Source: Klebsiella sp. BIGb0138 (GTDB taxonomy: Bacteria; Pseudomonadota; Gammaproteobacteria; Enterobacterales; Enterobacteriaceae). From it: a stretch of 64,000 nucleotides of DNA. A model generated the notes under the pieces. The model ran no database searches and was not told the DNA's origin. It worked only from the letters and a program-made list of their open reading frames with translations. Shown here piece after piece: positions 34,435 through 48,300 of this stretch. The stretch spans positions 1 to 64,000 of the forward strand of contig NZ_SMCV01000005.1 in NCBI RefSeq assembly GCF_004342285.1, written 5' to 3'. The translations under genes and the position numbers were made by a program. Each line of letters opens with the position of its first letter. The stretch's first letter is position 1.

Positions 34435-35562
34435 ATGCAAAGCCTGTCCCCAACATCGCGTTACCTTTTAGCCCTCCAGGAGGGCAGCCATCAACCTGAC
34501 GATGTCCAGCAAGAAGCGGTCAGCCGCCTCGATACCATCTATCGTGAACTGCAGAATAAACCTGCGCCGGCGCCGCAAAGCGGCGGTCTGCGGGCAAAAT
34601 TCGGCAAGCTGCTGGGCAAGCGTGAGACCACTGTCGATACCGCTGCCGTCCGCGGCCTCTATATGTGGGGTGGCGTAGGGCGGGGAAAAACCTGGTTGAT
34701 GGATCTGTTTTATCAGAGTTTGCCGGGTGAGCGTAAGCAGCGGCTGCACTTCCACCGCTTTATGCTACGCGTCCATGAAGAGTTAATTACCCTGCAGGGG
34801 CATAGCGATCCGCTGGAAATTCTCGCTGACCGCTTCAAGGCGGAAACCGACGTTCTGTGTTTCGATGAGTTTTTTGTCTCCGATATTACCGACGCCATGC
34901 TGCTGGGCGGCTTGATGAAAGCGCTGTTTGCCCGCGGGATCACCTTAGTCGCCACCTCTAATATCCCGCCGGATGATCTGTACCGCAACGGCCTGCAGCG
35001 TGCCCGCTTCCTGCCGGCAATCGATGCGATTAAACAACATTGCGACATCATGAACGTCGATGCGGGAATTGATTATCGACTGCGTACCTTAACCCAGGCG
35101 CATTTGTGGCTGTCGCCGCTCAACGCGCAGACGCAGCAGCAGATGGATAAACTGTGGCTGGCATTGGCGGGGGCGAAGCGTGAGCAGATGCCGACGCTGG
35201 AGATTAATCACCGTCCGCTGCCGACGTTAGGGGTCGAGAACCAGACCCTGGCGGCCTCCTTTGCCACGCTATGCGTCGATGCGCGCAGCCAGCACGACTA
35301 CATTGCGCTTTCGCGCCAGTTCCATACCGTGATGCTGTTCGATGTTCCGGTGATGACCCCGCAGCTGGAAAGCGAAGCCCGGCGTTTTATCGCCCTGGTG
35401 GATGAGTTCTACGAGCGCCACGTCAAGCTGGTGGTCAGCGCGGCGGTGCCGCTGTATGACGTTTATCAGGGGGAACGCCTGAAGTTTGAGTTCCAGCGCT
35501 GTTTGTCGCGCCTGCAGGAAATGCAGAGCGAAGAGTATCTGAAGCGCCCGCATATGCCCTGA
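34435..35562 (+). CDS. zapE: Cell division ATPase ZapE
   Basis: A 375-residue AAA+-like ATPase (AFG1 family), formerly YhcM. In E. coli it binds FtsZ and is needed for division under low oxygen and high temperature. Walker A is GGVGRGKT at 79-86 and Walker B is VLCFDEFF near 138. The conserved ATSNIPPDDLYRNGLQRARFLPAI follows. The length is identical to E. coli. It has no obvious strong terminator before the rplM promoter. Confidence 0.96.
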   Translation: MQSLSPTSRYLLALQEGSHQPDDVQQEAVSRLDTIYRELQNKPAPAPQSGGLRAKFGKLLGKRETTVDTAAVRGLYMWGGVGRGKTWLMDLFYQSLPGERKQRLHFHRFMLRVHEELITLQGHSDPLEILADRFKAETDVLCFDEFFVSDITDAMLLGGLMKALFARGITLVATSNIPPDDLYRNGLQRARFLPAIDAIKQHCDIMNVDAGIDYRLRTLTQAHLWLSPLNAQTQQQMDKLWLALAGAKREQMPTLEINHRPLPTLGVENQTLAASFATLCVDARSQHDYIALSRQFHTVMLFDVPVMTPQLESEARRFIALVDEFYERHVKLVVSAAVPLYDVYQGERLKFEFQRCLSRLQEMQSEEYLKRPHMP

Positions 35563-35659
35563 AACCCCGCCTTTTCCATGCCCGCTCTGGCCGGTGGGGC
35601 AGGGAAAATCGGCGGCGCGGACCTGGCGAAAAAACCAGGTCCAAATCACATAAAGGGGT

Positions 35660-35688
35660 CGATCTTTGGCCCCGACTTCTCTATAATC
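35660..35688 (+). promoter_or_regulatory. Probable rplM-rpsI promoter
   Basis: A consensus -10 TATAAT at 35683-35688 with a weak -35 (TCGATC, 35660-35665) at 17 bases. It is followed by a GC-containing discriminator (CTTGCGACC), common in ribosomal promoters. It would give a leader of about 155 bases before rplM. In E. coli L13 represses its own operon through this leader; any structure here is unproven. Confidence 0.55.
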
Positions 35689-35764
35689 TTGCGACCCCAC
35701 GTTACAAGAAGGTTTTTTTCCCAAAACTTTCTATAGTGCCGGCATAGGCTATTCGAAGGGGTAG

Positions 35765-36280
<516 letters not shown>

Positions 36281-36292
36281 TCGGGATTATAG

Positions 36293-36688
<396 letters not shown>

Positions 36689-36718
36689 TTGTTTTCTGCT
36701 CACGCAGAACAATTTGCG

Positions 36719-36746
36719 AAAAAACCCGCTTCGGCGGGTTTTTTTA
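36719..36746 (+). terminator. Terminator of rplM-rpsI
   Basis: Stem CCCGC/GCGGG (36725-36729 with 36734-36738), extended by A-T pairs, with a TTCG tetraloop. It is followed by a run of seven T. Confidence 0.95.
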
Positions 36747-36994
36747 TGAATAAATCCCCCGTTATCCACAAGCAAATCGCCTGTTCTTACCACTTTTTCA
36801 GCATTTCCAGAATCCCCTCACCACAACGCCTTCAAGATCTGGTAAACTATCATCCAATTTTCTGCCCAAATGCTGGTGATTGTTCATTTTTTGCATCAAC
36901 GGGAATGACGTTCACGCGAATGGGGTTTTTACATCTGGCTGGCCACGCGTGGCTGGTAGCAGTACAAAAATTCTGAATATACCTGGAGGTTTTC
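36747..36994. other. Leader and promoter region of sspA
   Basis: 248 bases with no supported gene. A strong GGAGG lies before the sspA ATG. E. coli sspA is induced by starvation, but I could not fix the promoter hexamers here. Confidence 0.4.
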
Positions 36995-37633
36995 ATGGCT
37001 GTCGCTGCCAACAAACGTTCGGTAATGACGCTGTTTTCTGGTCCTACTGACATCTATAGCCACCAAGTCCGCATCGTGCTGGCAGAAAAAGGTGTTAGTT
37101 TTGAGATAGAACACGTGGAGAAGGACAACCCACCTCAGGATCTGATTGACCTCAACCCGAATCAAAGCGTACCTACGCTGGTGGATCGTGAGCTCACTCT
37201 GTGGGAATCCCGCATCATTATGGAATATCTGGATGAGCGTTTCCCACATCCGCCGTTAATGCCGGTATATCCGGTGGCGCGTGGAGAAAGCCGTCTGTAC
37301 ATGCAACGCATCGAAAAAGACTGGTATTCGCTGATGAATACCATTCAGACCGGTACCGCCGCGCAAGCGGATACCGCGCGTAAGCAGCTGCGTGAAGAGC
37401 TGCAGGCGATTGCGCCGGTCTTTACGCAAAAACCTTACTTCCTGAGCGATGAGTTCAGCCTGGTTGATTGCTATCTGGCGCCGCTGCTGTGGCGTTTGCC
37501 GGTTCTCGGTGTTGAAGTTGTTGGTGCCGGCGCGAAAGAGCTCAAGGGCTATATGACTCGCGTCTTTGAACGTGATTCCTTCCTCGCTTCTTTAACTGAA
37601 GCCGAGCGTGAAATGCGTCTCGGTCGGGGCTAA
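36995..37633 (+). CDS. sspA: Stringent starvation protein A
   Basis: A 212-residue RNA-polymerase-associated protein with a glutathione-S-transferase fold but no GST activity. It helps stationary-phase acid resistance by lowering H-NS levels and binds sigma-70 holoenzyme, and is needed for P1 late transcription. An N-terminal thioredoxin-like domain (about 10-85) precedes the helical domain. GGAGG lies seven bases before the ATG. sspB follows after three bases, the normal sspAB operon. Confidence 0.97.
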   Translation: MAVAANKRSVMTLFSGPTDIYSHQVRIVLAEKGVSFEIEHVEKDNPPQDLIDLNPNQSVPTLVDRELTLWESRIIMEYLDERFPHPPLMPVYPVARGESRLYMQRIEKDWYSLMNTIQTGTAAQADTARKQLREELQAIAPVFTQKPYFLSDEFSLVDCYLAPLLWRLPVLGVEVVGAGAKELKGYMTRVFERDSFLASLTEAEREMRLGRG

Positions 37634-37636
37634 CCG

Positions 37637-38134
37637 ATGGATGTATCGCAGCTAACGCCGCGTCGCCCGTACTTACTGCGGGCGTTCTATGAGTGGCTGC
37701 TGGATAACCAGCTGACTCCACATCTGGTTGTGGATGTGACACTGCCGAACGTACTGGTTCCGATGGAGTACGCGCGCGACGGGCAAATCGTGCTCAATAT
37801 TGCGCCGCGTGCCGTAGGTAATCTGGAACTGGCGAATGACGAAGTGCGTTTCAATGCGCGCTTCGGCGGTGTTCCGCGCAACGTTTCTGTTCCAATGGCT
37901 GCCGTGCTGGCGATTTATGCCCGCGAAAACGGCGCAGGGACGATGTTCGAACCTGAAGCCGCCTATGATGAAGACGTCACCACCCTGAATGATGACGAAG
38001 CCTCATCAGGCAATGAGAATGAAACGGTCATGTCGGTGATCGACGGTGATAAGCCGGATGATCACGAGGACGATCCTGATGATACGCCGCCGCCATCGCG
38101 CGGCGGGCGTCCGGCGCTGCGCGTCGTGAAATAA
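37637..38134 (+). CDS. sspB: ClpXP adaptor SspB
   Basis: A 165-residue adaptor that brings ssrA-tagged proteins and the RseA fragment to ClpXP. The folded domain (about 1-115) starts with SQLTPRRPYLLRAFYEWLL and binds the ssrA tag. A flexible acidic linker leads to the C-terminal ClpX-binding tail (GRPALRVVK). It is encoded 3 bases after sspA, with a terminator just downstream. Confidence 0.97.
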   Translation: MDVSQLTPRRPYLLRAFYEWLLDNQLTPHLVVDVTLPNVLVPMEYARDGQIVLNIAPRAVGNLELANDEVRFNARFGGVPRNVSVPMAAVLAIYARENGAGTMFEPEAAYDEDVTTLNDDEASSGNENETVMSVIDGDKPDDHEDDPDDTPPPSRGGRPALRVVK

Positions 38135-38157
38135 TCCCGCATCATGGATATACAGAT

Positions 38158-38185
38158 TGCAGGCCCTTCGGGGCCTGTTCTGTTA
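38158..38185 (+). terminator. Terminator of sspAB
   Basis: The stem CAGGCCC/GGGCCTG (38160-38166 with 38171-38177) has a TTCG loop, followed by TTCTGTT. A compact intrinsic terminator 25 bases after sspB. Confidence 0.85.
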
Positions 38186-38253
38186 TCTACGCCGCCAGCA
38201 TACAATTGTTGTGTTAAGATGGTACGGTCGTCACTTGCTGTCACCAATCACAC

Positions 38254-39045
38254 ATGGTCCCTATGAGCGCATTTGATCCCCAGACTGAAGAGAGTTCATC
38301 CGCAATCGGCAGCAGCCTGCGCCGCCGTCCTCTGGCGCGAAAAAAACTGTCGGAAATGGTGGAAGAAGAGCTCGAGAATATGATCCGCCGTCGCGAGTTT
38401 ACCGAAGGTGAGCAGTTACCTTCTGAGCGTGAGCTGATGACCTTCTTCAACGTCGGCCGTCCCTCCGTGCGTGAGGCGCTGGCCGCCTTAAAGCGTAAAG
38501 GATTGGTGCAGATCAGCAACGGCGAACGCGCCCGCGTCTCCCGGCCTTCTGCCGACACCATCATCGGTGAACTCTCGGGGATGGCGAAGGATTTTCTCGC
38601 CCACCCAGGCGGGATCGCGCATTTTGAACAGCTGCGCCTGTTTTTCGAATCCAGCCTGGTCCGTTACGCAGCGGAACACGCCAGCGATGAGCAGATTGCA
38701 AAGCTGGAGCTGGCGCTGAAGATCAATAGCCAGTCGCTGGATGATAACGCGCTGTTTATTCGTTCTGACGTCGAATTTCACCGCGTCCTGGCGGAGATTC
38801 CCGGCAATCCGATCTTCCTGGCTATCCATGTCGCCCTGCTGGACTGGCTGATCGCCGCGCGTCCTAAAGTACCTGAGCACGAGCTGCACGAGCATAATAA
38901 CGTAAGCTATCAACAGCATATCGATATCGTAGCGGCTATTCGTCGCCGCGACCCAGATGAAGCCGATCGCGCCTTGCAGACCCACCTCAATAGCGTTTCC
39001 GCCACCTGGCACGCCTTCGGCCAGAAAAAACAGCCGCGTCAGTAA
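38254..39045 (+). CDS. nanR: Sialic acid-responsive repressor NanR
   Basis: A 263-residue GntR-family (FadR type) repressor. The N-terminal extension (about 1-30) is followed by a winged helix (about 30-100, with [22 protein letters not shown]). The all-helical FCD effector domain binds N-acetylneuraminate. It is nearly the same length and sequence as E. coli NanR. It lies just upstream of, and in the same direction as, the nan operon, with its operator in the gap. A second in-frame ATG three codons on is an alternative start. Confidence 0.97.
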   Translation: MVPMSAFDPQTEESSSAIGSSLRRRPLARKKLSEMVEEELENMIRRREFTEGEQLPSERELMTFFNVGRPSVREALAALKRKGLVQISNGERARVSRPSADTIIGELSGMAKDFLAHPGGIAHFEQLRLFFESSLVRYAAEHASDEQIAKLELALKINSQSLDDNALFIRSDVEFHRVLAEIPGNPIFLAIHVALLDWLIAARPKVPEHELHEHNNVSYQQHIDIVAAIRRRDPDEADRALQTHLNSVSATWHAFGQKKQPRQ

Positions 39046-39072
39046 TTCACACGATCGTCAGGATCGTTGTTT

Positions 39073-39088
39073 AGTGAAGCAGATCGCA
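39073..39088 (+). promoter_or_regulatory. CRP-like site upstream of nanA
   Basis: AGTGA, six bases, then TCGCA, close to the CRP consensus. It is centred at 39080.5. If the TATAAC at 39130-39135 is the -10 and transcription starts about 39142, the site sits at -61.5, the textbook class I position. E. coli nanATEK is known to need CRP. The exact start site here is an inference. Confidence 0.5.
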
Positions 39089-39127
39089 TATTAAGCGTTC
39101 TGTATGGGGCTGTTGCTTATCTGTTCT

Positions 39128-39150
39128 GGTATAACAGGTATAAAGGTACA
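39128..39150 (+). promoter_or_regulatory. NanR operator, three hexamer repeats
   Basis: Three direct repeats with short spacers: GGTATA (39128-39133), GGTATA (39137-39142) and GGTACA (39145-39150). E. coli NanR binds three GGTATA repeats as dimers at this place and sialic acid releases it. The third repeat here has C in place of T. The repeats overlap the likely -10 region, so binding would block the promoter. Confidence 0.88.
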
Positions 39151-39185
39151 TAGTTAATCATAACGCATAGCATAAAGAGGTTTAT

Positions 39186-40088
39186 ATGGCGGTCAATTTA
39201 CGTGGGGTTATGGCGGCACTGCTTACACCGTTTGACGGGCAACAAATGCTGGATAGAGAAAGCCTGCGGCGGCTGGTGCGTTTCAACCTGAGTCAGGGAA
39301 TCGATGGCTTGTACGTCGGCGGCTCTACCGGCGAGGCTTTCGTGCAAAGCAGCGCAGAGCGTCAGGAAGTGCTGGAGATCGTCGCCGACGAAGCAAAGGG
39401 GAAAATGACCCTGATTGCCCACGTCGGCTGCGTCAGCACGCTCGAAAGCCAGCAGCTGGCACAGGTGGCGGAAGGCTATGGCTACGATGCCGTCTCCGCC
39501 GTAACCCCGTTCTACTACCCCTTCAGCTTCGAGGAGCACTGCGCCCACTACCGGGCCATTATTGATTCAGCTAACGGCTTACCGATGGTGGTCTACAACA
39601 TCCCGGCGTTGAGCGGGGTTAAGCTGACTCTGGATCAGATCAGCTCCCTCGTGACCCTGCCGGGCGTAGGGGCGTTGAAACAAACCTCTGGCGATCTTTA
39701 CCAGATGGAGCAGATCCGCCGCGCCCATCCGGATCTGGTCCTTTACAACGGCTATGATGAGATCTTTGCCTCCGGCCTGCTGGCGGGGGCCGACGGCGGG
39801 ATCGGCAGTACCTATAACATTATGGGCTGGCGCTATCAGGGGATCGTCAAAGCGCTGCGCGCCGGCGATATCGCCGAGGCGCAAAGGCTGCAATGTGAAT
39901 GCAACAAGGCGATCGATCTGTTGATTAAAACCGGCGTATTCCGCGGTCTGAAAAGCGTTCTTCACTACATGGATGTGGTAGCTGAGCCGCTGTGCCGCAA
40001 GCCTTTCGCCCCGGTCGATGAGCAATTCCTGCCGCAGCTGAAGGCGCTGGCGCAGCAGCTGCAGCAGGAGAAAGAACGGCTGGGTTGA
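39186..40088 (+). CDS. nanA: N-acetylneuraminate lyase
   Basis: A 300-residue class I aldolase that splits N-acetylneuraminate into N-acetylmannosamine and pyruvate. It has a TIM-barrel fold. K165 (in GALKQTSGD) forms the Schiff base, Y137 (VVYNIP) is the catalytic tyrosine, and GGSTGE (45-50) binds the carboxylate. It is three residues longer than E. coli NanA at the C-terminus. First gene of nanATEK-nanQ, just after the NanR operator. Confidence 0.97.
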   Translation: MAVNLRGVMAALLTPFDGQQMLDRESLRRLVRFNLSQGIDGLYVGGSTGEAFVQSSAERQEVLEIVADEAKGKMTLIAHVGCVSTLESQQLAQVAEGYGYDAVSAVTPFYYPFSFEEHCAHYRAIIDSANGLPMVVYNIPALSGVKLTLDQISSLVTLPGVGALKQTSGDLYQMEQIRRAHPDLVLYNGYDEIFASGLLAGADGGIGSTYNIMGWRYQGIVKALRAGDIAEAQRLQCECNKAIDLLIKTGVFRGLKSVLHYMDVVAEPLCRKPFAPVDEQFLPQLKALAQQLQQEKERLG

Positions 40089-40096
40089 GCCATCGC

Positions 40097-40148
40097 TGGC
40101 CCCGCACGCATGGTGCGAGCGGGGGAACTCCCGGACTGCGCCACCGGG
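40097..40148 (+). other. nanA-nanT intercistronic hairpins
   Basis: The first hairpin (about 40100-40124) pairs CCCGCAC with GTGCG, then a 2-base bulge, then CGGGG, with loop GCATG. A second, shorter one pairs 40130-40134 (CCCGG) with 40144-40148. Neither has a U-tract. They fill part of the 160-base gap and may set relative mRNA stability of nanA and nanT. Confidence 0.5.
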
Positions 40149-40248
40149 CGCCGTGTTCGGGCGACAACATTGTCTATACCTGGTGTGGCGATAGCGACAT
40201 CCGGTATGAAAAACCAAGCGTGGGTCTGACCCATCGCGGGAGAGCAAA

Positions 40249-41736
40249 ATGAGTACAACGACCCAGAACATCCCGTGGTATCGCCATCTCAACCGGGCGC
40301 AATGGCGGGCTTTCTCCGCCGCCTGGTTGGGTTATTTGCTTGATGGTTTTGATTTTGTATTAATCGCTCTGGTGTTAACGGAAATTCAGGGGGACTTTGG
40401 CCTGACAACCGTTGAAGCGGCAAGTCTGATCTCTGCCGCCTTCATTTCACGCTGGTTCGGCGGGCTGATGCTGGGCGCCATGGGCGATCGCTATGGACGG
40501 CGGTTGGCCATGGTCACCAGCATTGTCCTTTTTTCAGTGGGCACGCTGGCATGCGGCTTCGCGCCGGGCTATACCACCCTATTTATCGCCCGCCTGGTGA
40601 TTGGAATGGGGATGGCCGGCGAATACGGTTCAAGTGCAACCTATGTTATTGAAAGCTGGCCAAAACAGCTGAGAAATAAAGCCAGCGGTTTTTTGATCTC
40701 CGGTTTTTCCGTCGGAGCGGTTATTGCGGCACAGATCTACAGCCTGGTGGTGCCGGTGTGGGGGTGGCGCGCGCTGTTTTTCATTGGCATCGTGCCGATC
40801 GTCTTTGCGCTGTGGCTGCGAAAGAATATTCCCGAAGCAGAGGACTGGAAAGAGAAGCATGAAGGCAAAACGCCGGTCCGGACGATGGTGGATATCCTGT
40901 ACCGCGGAAAATACCGGGTACTCAATATATTCCTGACCGCTGTGGCGGCGACGGCGCTGTGGTTCTGCTTCGCCGGTGAGCTCAACAATGCCGGCATCGT
41001 CGTTGCGCTGGGGCTGCTCTGCGCGACGATTTTTATCAGCTTTATGGTGCAAAGCAGCGGTAAACGCTGGCCAACGGGTGTGACGCTGATGGTGGTCGTC
41101 CTGTTCGCCTTCCTCTATTCATGGCCTATTCAGGCGCTATTACCGACTTATCTCAAAACGGAGCTGGCCTACGATCATACGACCGTGGCGAACGTTCTGT
41201 TCTTTAGCGGTTTTGGCGCGGCTGTAGGCTGCTGCGTCGGCGGCTTTCTCGGCGACTGGCTGGGGACGCGAAAAGCTTACGTTTGCAGTCTGCTGGCTTC
41301 CCAGCTGCTGATTATTCCCGTTTTTGCTATCGGCGGCGCAAACGTATGGGTTCTGGGCCTGCTACTGTTTTTCCAGCAGATGCTTGGGCAGGGGATCTCC
41401 GGGATCTTACCCAAACTGATCGGCGGCTACTTCGATACCGATCAACGGGCGGCTGGCCTGGGCTTTACCTATAACGTGGGGGCGCTGGGGGGCGCGATTG
41501 CGCCGGTCCTCGGCGCGCTGATTGCGCAACGTATGGATCTCGGCACCACGCTGGGATCGCTCTCGTTCGGCCTGACCTTTGTGGTGATCCTGCTTATTGG
41601 TCTGGATATGCCCTCGCGCGTGCAACGCTGGATCCGCCCGGAAGCCGTGCGTACCCATGATGCGATTGATGGCAAACCGCTGAGCGGCGCAGTGCCGTTC
41701 GGCGCCGCTAAAAGTGAATTAATGAAAACCAGGTAA
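40249..41736 (+). CDS. nanT: Sialic acid:H+ symporter NanT
   Basis: A 495-residue major-facilitator permease that imports N-acetylneuraminate. About 14 hydrophobic segments fit NanT, which has two more helices than the usual twelve. The MFS loop motif [13 protein letters not shown] is at about 77-89, and the second half has [10 protein letters not shown]. The length is like E. coli NanT (496). It lies 160 bases after nanA and is followed by nanE after 49 bases. Confidence 0.97.
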   Translation: MSTTTQNIPWYRHLNRAQWRAFSAAWLGYLLDGFDFVLIALVLTEIQGDFGLTTVEAASLISAAFISRWFGGLMLGAMGDRYGRRLAMVTSIVLFSVGTLACGFAPGYTTLFIARLVIGMGMAGEYGSSATYVIESWPKQLRNKASGFLISGFSVGAVIAAQIYSLVVPVWGWRALFFIGIVPIVFALWLRKNIPEAEDWKEKHEGKTPVRTMVDILYRGKYRVLNIFLTAVAATALWFCFAGELNNAGIVVALGLLCATIFISFMVQSSGKRWPTGVTLMVVVLFAFLYSWPIQALLPTYLKTELAYDHTTVANVLFFSGFGAAVGCCVGGFLGDWLGTRKAYVCSLLASQLLIIPVFAIGGANVWVLGLLLFFQQMLGQGISGILPKLIGGYFDTDQRAAGLGFTYNVGALGGAIAPVLGALIAQRMDLGTTLGSLSFGLTFVVILLIGLDMPSRVQRWIRPEAVRTHDAIDGKPLSGAVPFGAAKSELMKTR

Positions 41737-41741
41737 TCTGT

Positions 41742-41761
41742 GCCCGGCCCCCAGGCCGGGC
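41742..41761 (+). other. nanT-nanE intercistronic hairpin
   Basis: A perfect 8-bp GC stem, GCCCGGCC/GGCCGGGC (41742-41749 with 41754-41761), and a CCCA loop, six bases after the nanT stop codon. It is followed by ATTAAGCG, not a U-tract, so it is more likely an mRNA processing or stability element than a terminator. Confidence 0.6.
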
Positions 41762-41785
41762 ATTAAGCGTACTCAGGGAGTTATT

Positions 41786-42471
41786 ATGTCTTTGCTTGAA
41801 CAACTGGATAGCCGCATCCGCGCCAACGGCGGGTTAATTGTCTCCTGTCAGCCGGTTCCCGGCAGCCCGCTGGATACGCCGGCCATCGTCGCGGCGATGG
41901 CGCTGGCGGCCGAACAGGCCGGGGCGGTGGCGTTGCGTATTGAAGGGGTGGAGAATCTGCGTGCCACCCGCGCGGCGGTGACGGTACCGATTATCGGCAT
42001 TCTGAAGCGCGACCTTGACGATTCACCGGTACGCATTACGCCATTTCTGGAGGATGTGGATGCGCTGGCGCAGGCGGGGGCCGATATTATCGCCATCGAT
42101 GGCACCGATCGCCTGCGTCCGGTGGCGATAGAGGCGCTGCTGGCGAGAATTCATCAGCAGCAGAAGCTGGCGATGACCGACTGCTCGTCGGTTGATGATG
42201 GGCGACGGTGTCAGCGGCTGGGAGCGGAGATTATCGGCACCACCCTGTCGGGCTATACTACGCCGTACACGCCGGATGAGCCCGATCTCACGCTGGTCCA
42301 GGCGCTACACGAGGCGGGCTGTCGGGTGATTGCCGAAGGGCGCTACAACACGCCGGCTCAGGCGGCTGAGGCCATGCGGCATGGCGCATGGGCGGTCACC
42401 GTGGGATCTGCGATTACGCGTCTGGAACATATTTGCGGGTGGTACAACACGGCGCTGAAAAAGGCGGCGTC

Positions 42472-42475
<4 letters not shown>
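41786..42475 (+). CDS. nanE: N-acetylmannosamine-6-phosphate 2-epimerase
   Basis: A 229-residue TIM-barrel enzyme that converts ManNAc-6-P to GlcNAc-6-P, the last special step before the common amino-sugar pathway. Conserved parts are [16 protein letters not shown] near the N-terminus, PIIGILKRD, and VTVGSAITR near the C-terminus. The length is the same as E. coli NanE. Its stop codon overlaps the nanK start (ATGA). Confidence 0.97.
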
Positions 42476-43843
<1,368 letters not shown>

Positions 43844-43854
43844 GTCGCGGATTA

Positions 43855-43881
43855 AGCCCGGATGAAAGGTTCATCCGGGCT
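43855..43881. other. Perfect 12-bp hairpin before the gltD end
   Basis: AGCCCGGATGAA (43855-43866) pairs perfectly with 43870-43881, leaving a three-base loop (AGG). It lies seven bases beyond the gltD stop and tandem to the nanQ/gltD terminator. It has no U-tract on either strand. Probable function: 3'-end barrier for one or both convergent transcripts. Confidence 0.65.
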
Positions 43882-43887
43882 GATGGA

Positions 43888-45315
<1,428 letters not shown>

Positions 45316-48300
45316 TTACTGCGCCTGCACACGCAGCTCTGCTGCGCTACGACTACGGTGACCCAACAGTGCTTTAACATCGCTGGACTTTGGTTTAACC
45401 AGCGCGAATTTCGCTGCGAAGGCCGGCCAGTTAGCCAGGATCTCTTCACCGCGAGACGAACCGGTCAGCTGCACGTGTTCGGTAATCAGACCACGCAGGT
45501 GCTCTTCATGGATCGCGAGCGCGTCGACGTCCAGCACTTCCACCAGTTCCGGGTTCACACGTTTACGGAAGTCGCCATCTTCATCCAGTACGTAAGCAAA
45601 GCCGCCGGTCATCCCTGCGCCGAAGTTGACGCCGGTTTTACCCAGCACGCAGACGATGCCGCCGGTCATGTATTCACAACCGTTATCGCCGATGCCTTCT
45701 ACCACGGTGATGGCGCCGGAGTTACGCACTGCAAAACGTTCGCCTGCGCGGCCTGCCGCGTACAGACGACCGCCGGTCGCGCCATACAGGCAGGTGTTGC
45801 CGATGATGCTTGCCTCATGGCTACGGAAGGCGGAGCCAACCGGAGGACGGATCGCAAGCAGACCACCCGCCATCCCTTTGCCGACGTAGTCGTTGGCATC
45901 GCCGGTCAGATGCAGCTCCACGCCACCGGCGTTCCACACGCCGAAGCTTTGGCCCGCGGTACCGCTGAAGTGCGCGGTAATCGGGTCTGCTGCCAGTCCC
46001 TGATCGCCGTGGGTCTGGGCGATATAGCCGGACAGGGATGCGCCAACCGAGCGATCGGTGTTACGGATATCAAACCAGAAGGTTTTGCTCTGTTTGCCGT
46101 CAACGAACGGTTTTGCCTGCTGCAGCAGCTGCGCGTTCAGCACGCCGTTATCAAACGGCGGGTTGCTTTCGGTGCAGTACAGCGCTTTACCCGGATGCGG
46201 CTCGGCGGTTTCCAGCAGTTTGCTCAGATCCAGCTTCTGCTGCTTCGCGGTATAGCCATCCAGCACTTTCAGCAGGTCGGTGCGGCCAATCAGGTCTACC
46301 AGACGCTTCACGCCGAGCTCAGCCATCAGCTCGCGGGTTTCGCGGGCGATGAATTCAAAGTAGTTAGTTACTTTGAACGGCAGGCCGTGATAGTGGTTCT
46401 TACGCAGTTTGTCATCCTGGGTTGCTACGCCGGTTGCGCAGTTGTTCAGGTGGCAAATGCGCAGATATTTACAGCCGAGCGCAACCATCGGGCCGGTACC
46501 GAAACCGAAGCTTTCCGCGCCGAGGATCGCCGCTTTGATGATGTCGAGGCCGGTTTTCAGCCCGCCGTCCACCTGCAGACGAATCTTGTGACGCAGGCCG
46601 TTGGCCACCAGCGCCTGCTGGGTTTCAACAAGGCCCAGTTCCCACGGACATCCCGCATATTTCACTGAGGAAAGCGGGCTGGCGCCGGTGCCGCCGTCAT
46701 AACCGGCGATGGTGATGAGGTCGGCATAGGCTTTGGCCACGCCGGTAGCGATGGTGCCGACGCCCGGTTCAGAAACCAGCTTCACGGAAATCATCGCTTT
46801 CGGGTTAACCTGTTTGAGGTCAAAAATCAGCTGCGCCAGATCCTCGATAGAGTAAATATCGTGGTGCGGCGGCGGTGAAATCAGGGTAACGCCGGGAACC
46901 GAGTAGCGCAGTTTGGCAATATACGGGGTGACTTTATCCCCCGGCAGCTGCCCGCCTTCGCCCGGCTTCGCGCCCTGCGCGACTTTGATCTGGATAACAT
47001 CGGCGTTCACCAGGTAAGCCGGGGTGACGCCGAAGCGACCGGAAGCGACCTGCTTAATCCGCGACACTTTGTTGGTGCCGTAGCGCGCAGGGTCTTCACC
47101 GCCTTCGCCGGAGTTAGAGAAACCGCCGATGCTGTTCATGGCTTCCGCCAGCGACTCATGCGCTTCCGGGCTCAACGCGCCGATAGACATGGCGGCGGTA
47201 TCAAAGCGTTTGAACAGCTCTTTGGCCGATTCAACATGGTCGATGCTGATGGCGTCATCGCCTGGATTCAGCGCCAGCAGGTCGCGCAACGTTGCGGCCG
47301 GACGTTCATTCACCAGCTTCGCATACTGCTGATAATCCTGGTATTCACCGCTTTGTACGGCTTGTTGCAGGGTGCGGACGACGTCCGGATTATAGGCGTG
47401 ATATTCGCCACCGTGCACGTATTTCAGCAGGCCGCCCTGATCCAGCGGTTTACGTGCCAGCCATGCGCGTTTGGACAGATTCAGCAAATCCTGCTGGAAG
47501 TCATCGAAGCCCGCGCCGCCGATACGGCTGACAACGCCGAGGAAGCACAGATCGGACACTTCGCGATGCAGACCGACGGCTTCGAACAGCTTCGAACAGC
47601 GGTAGGAGGCGATGGTCGAAATGCCCATTTTGGACATGATCTTGTACAGGCCTTTGTTGATGCCGTTACGGTAGTTCAGCATCACCGTACGGTAATCTTT
47701 CTCAATGGCTCTGCTATCGACCAGTTTCGCCAGCGTTTCATAGGCCAGGTATGGATAGATAGCCGTTGCGCCGAAGCCCAGCAGTACTGCGAAGTGGTGC
47801 GGGTCGCGGGCGCTGGCGGTTTCAACAATGATGTTGGCGTCGCAGCGCAGGCTCTTATCGACCAGGCGAGTCTGGATGGCGCCCACCGCCATCGGTGCCG
47901 GAACCGGCAGGCGGTCTTTGGCGATATTACGGTCGGAGAGCACCAGCAGGACGGTACCGTTACGCACCATCTGTTCTGCTTTATCGCACAGCGCTTTCAC
48001 CGTTTCGGCCAGCGAGGTTTCCGTGGCGTTAAAGGTGATATCCAGCGTATCGGCGCGATAGTGCTCCTCTTTCATCGTGGTGAGCTGTTTGAAATCAGAG
48101 TACAGCAGGATCGGCGATTTGAAGCTCAGGCGGTGCGCCTGGCCTTCCGCTTCGCAGAAGACGTTCATTTCACGGCCGATGCTGGTGGCCAGCGACATCA
48201 CGTGCGCTTCACGCAGCGGGTCGATCGGCGGGTTGGTAACCTGCGCGAACTGCTGGCGGAAGTAATCATAGATGACGCGCGGCTGGCTGGAGAGCACCGC

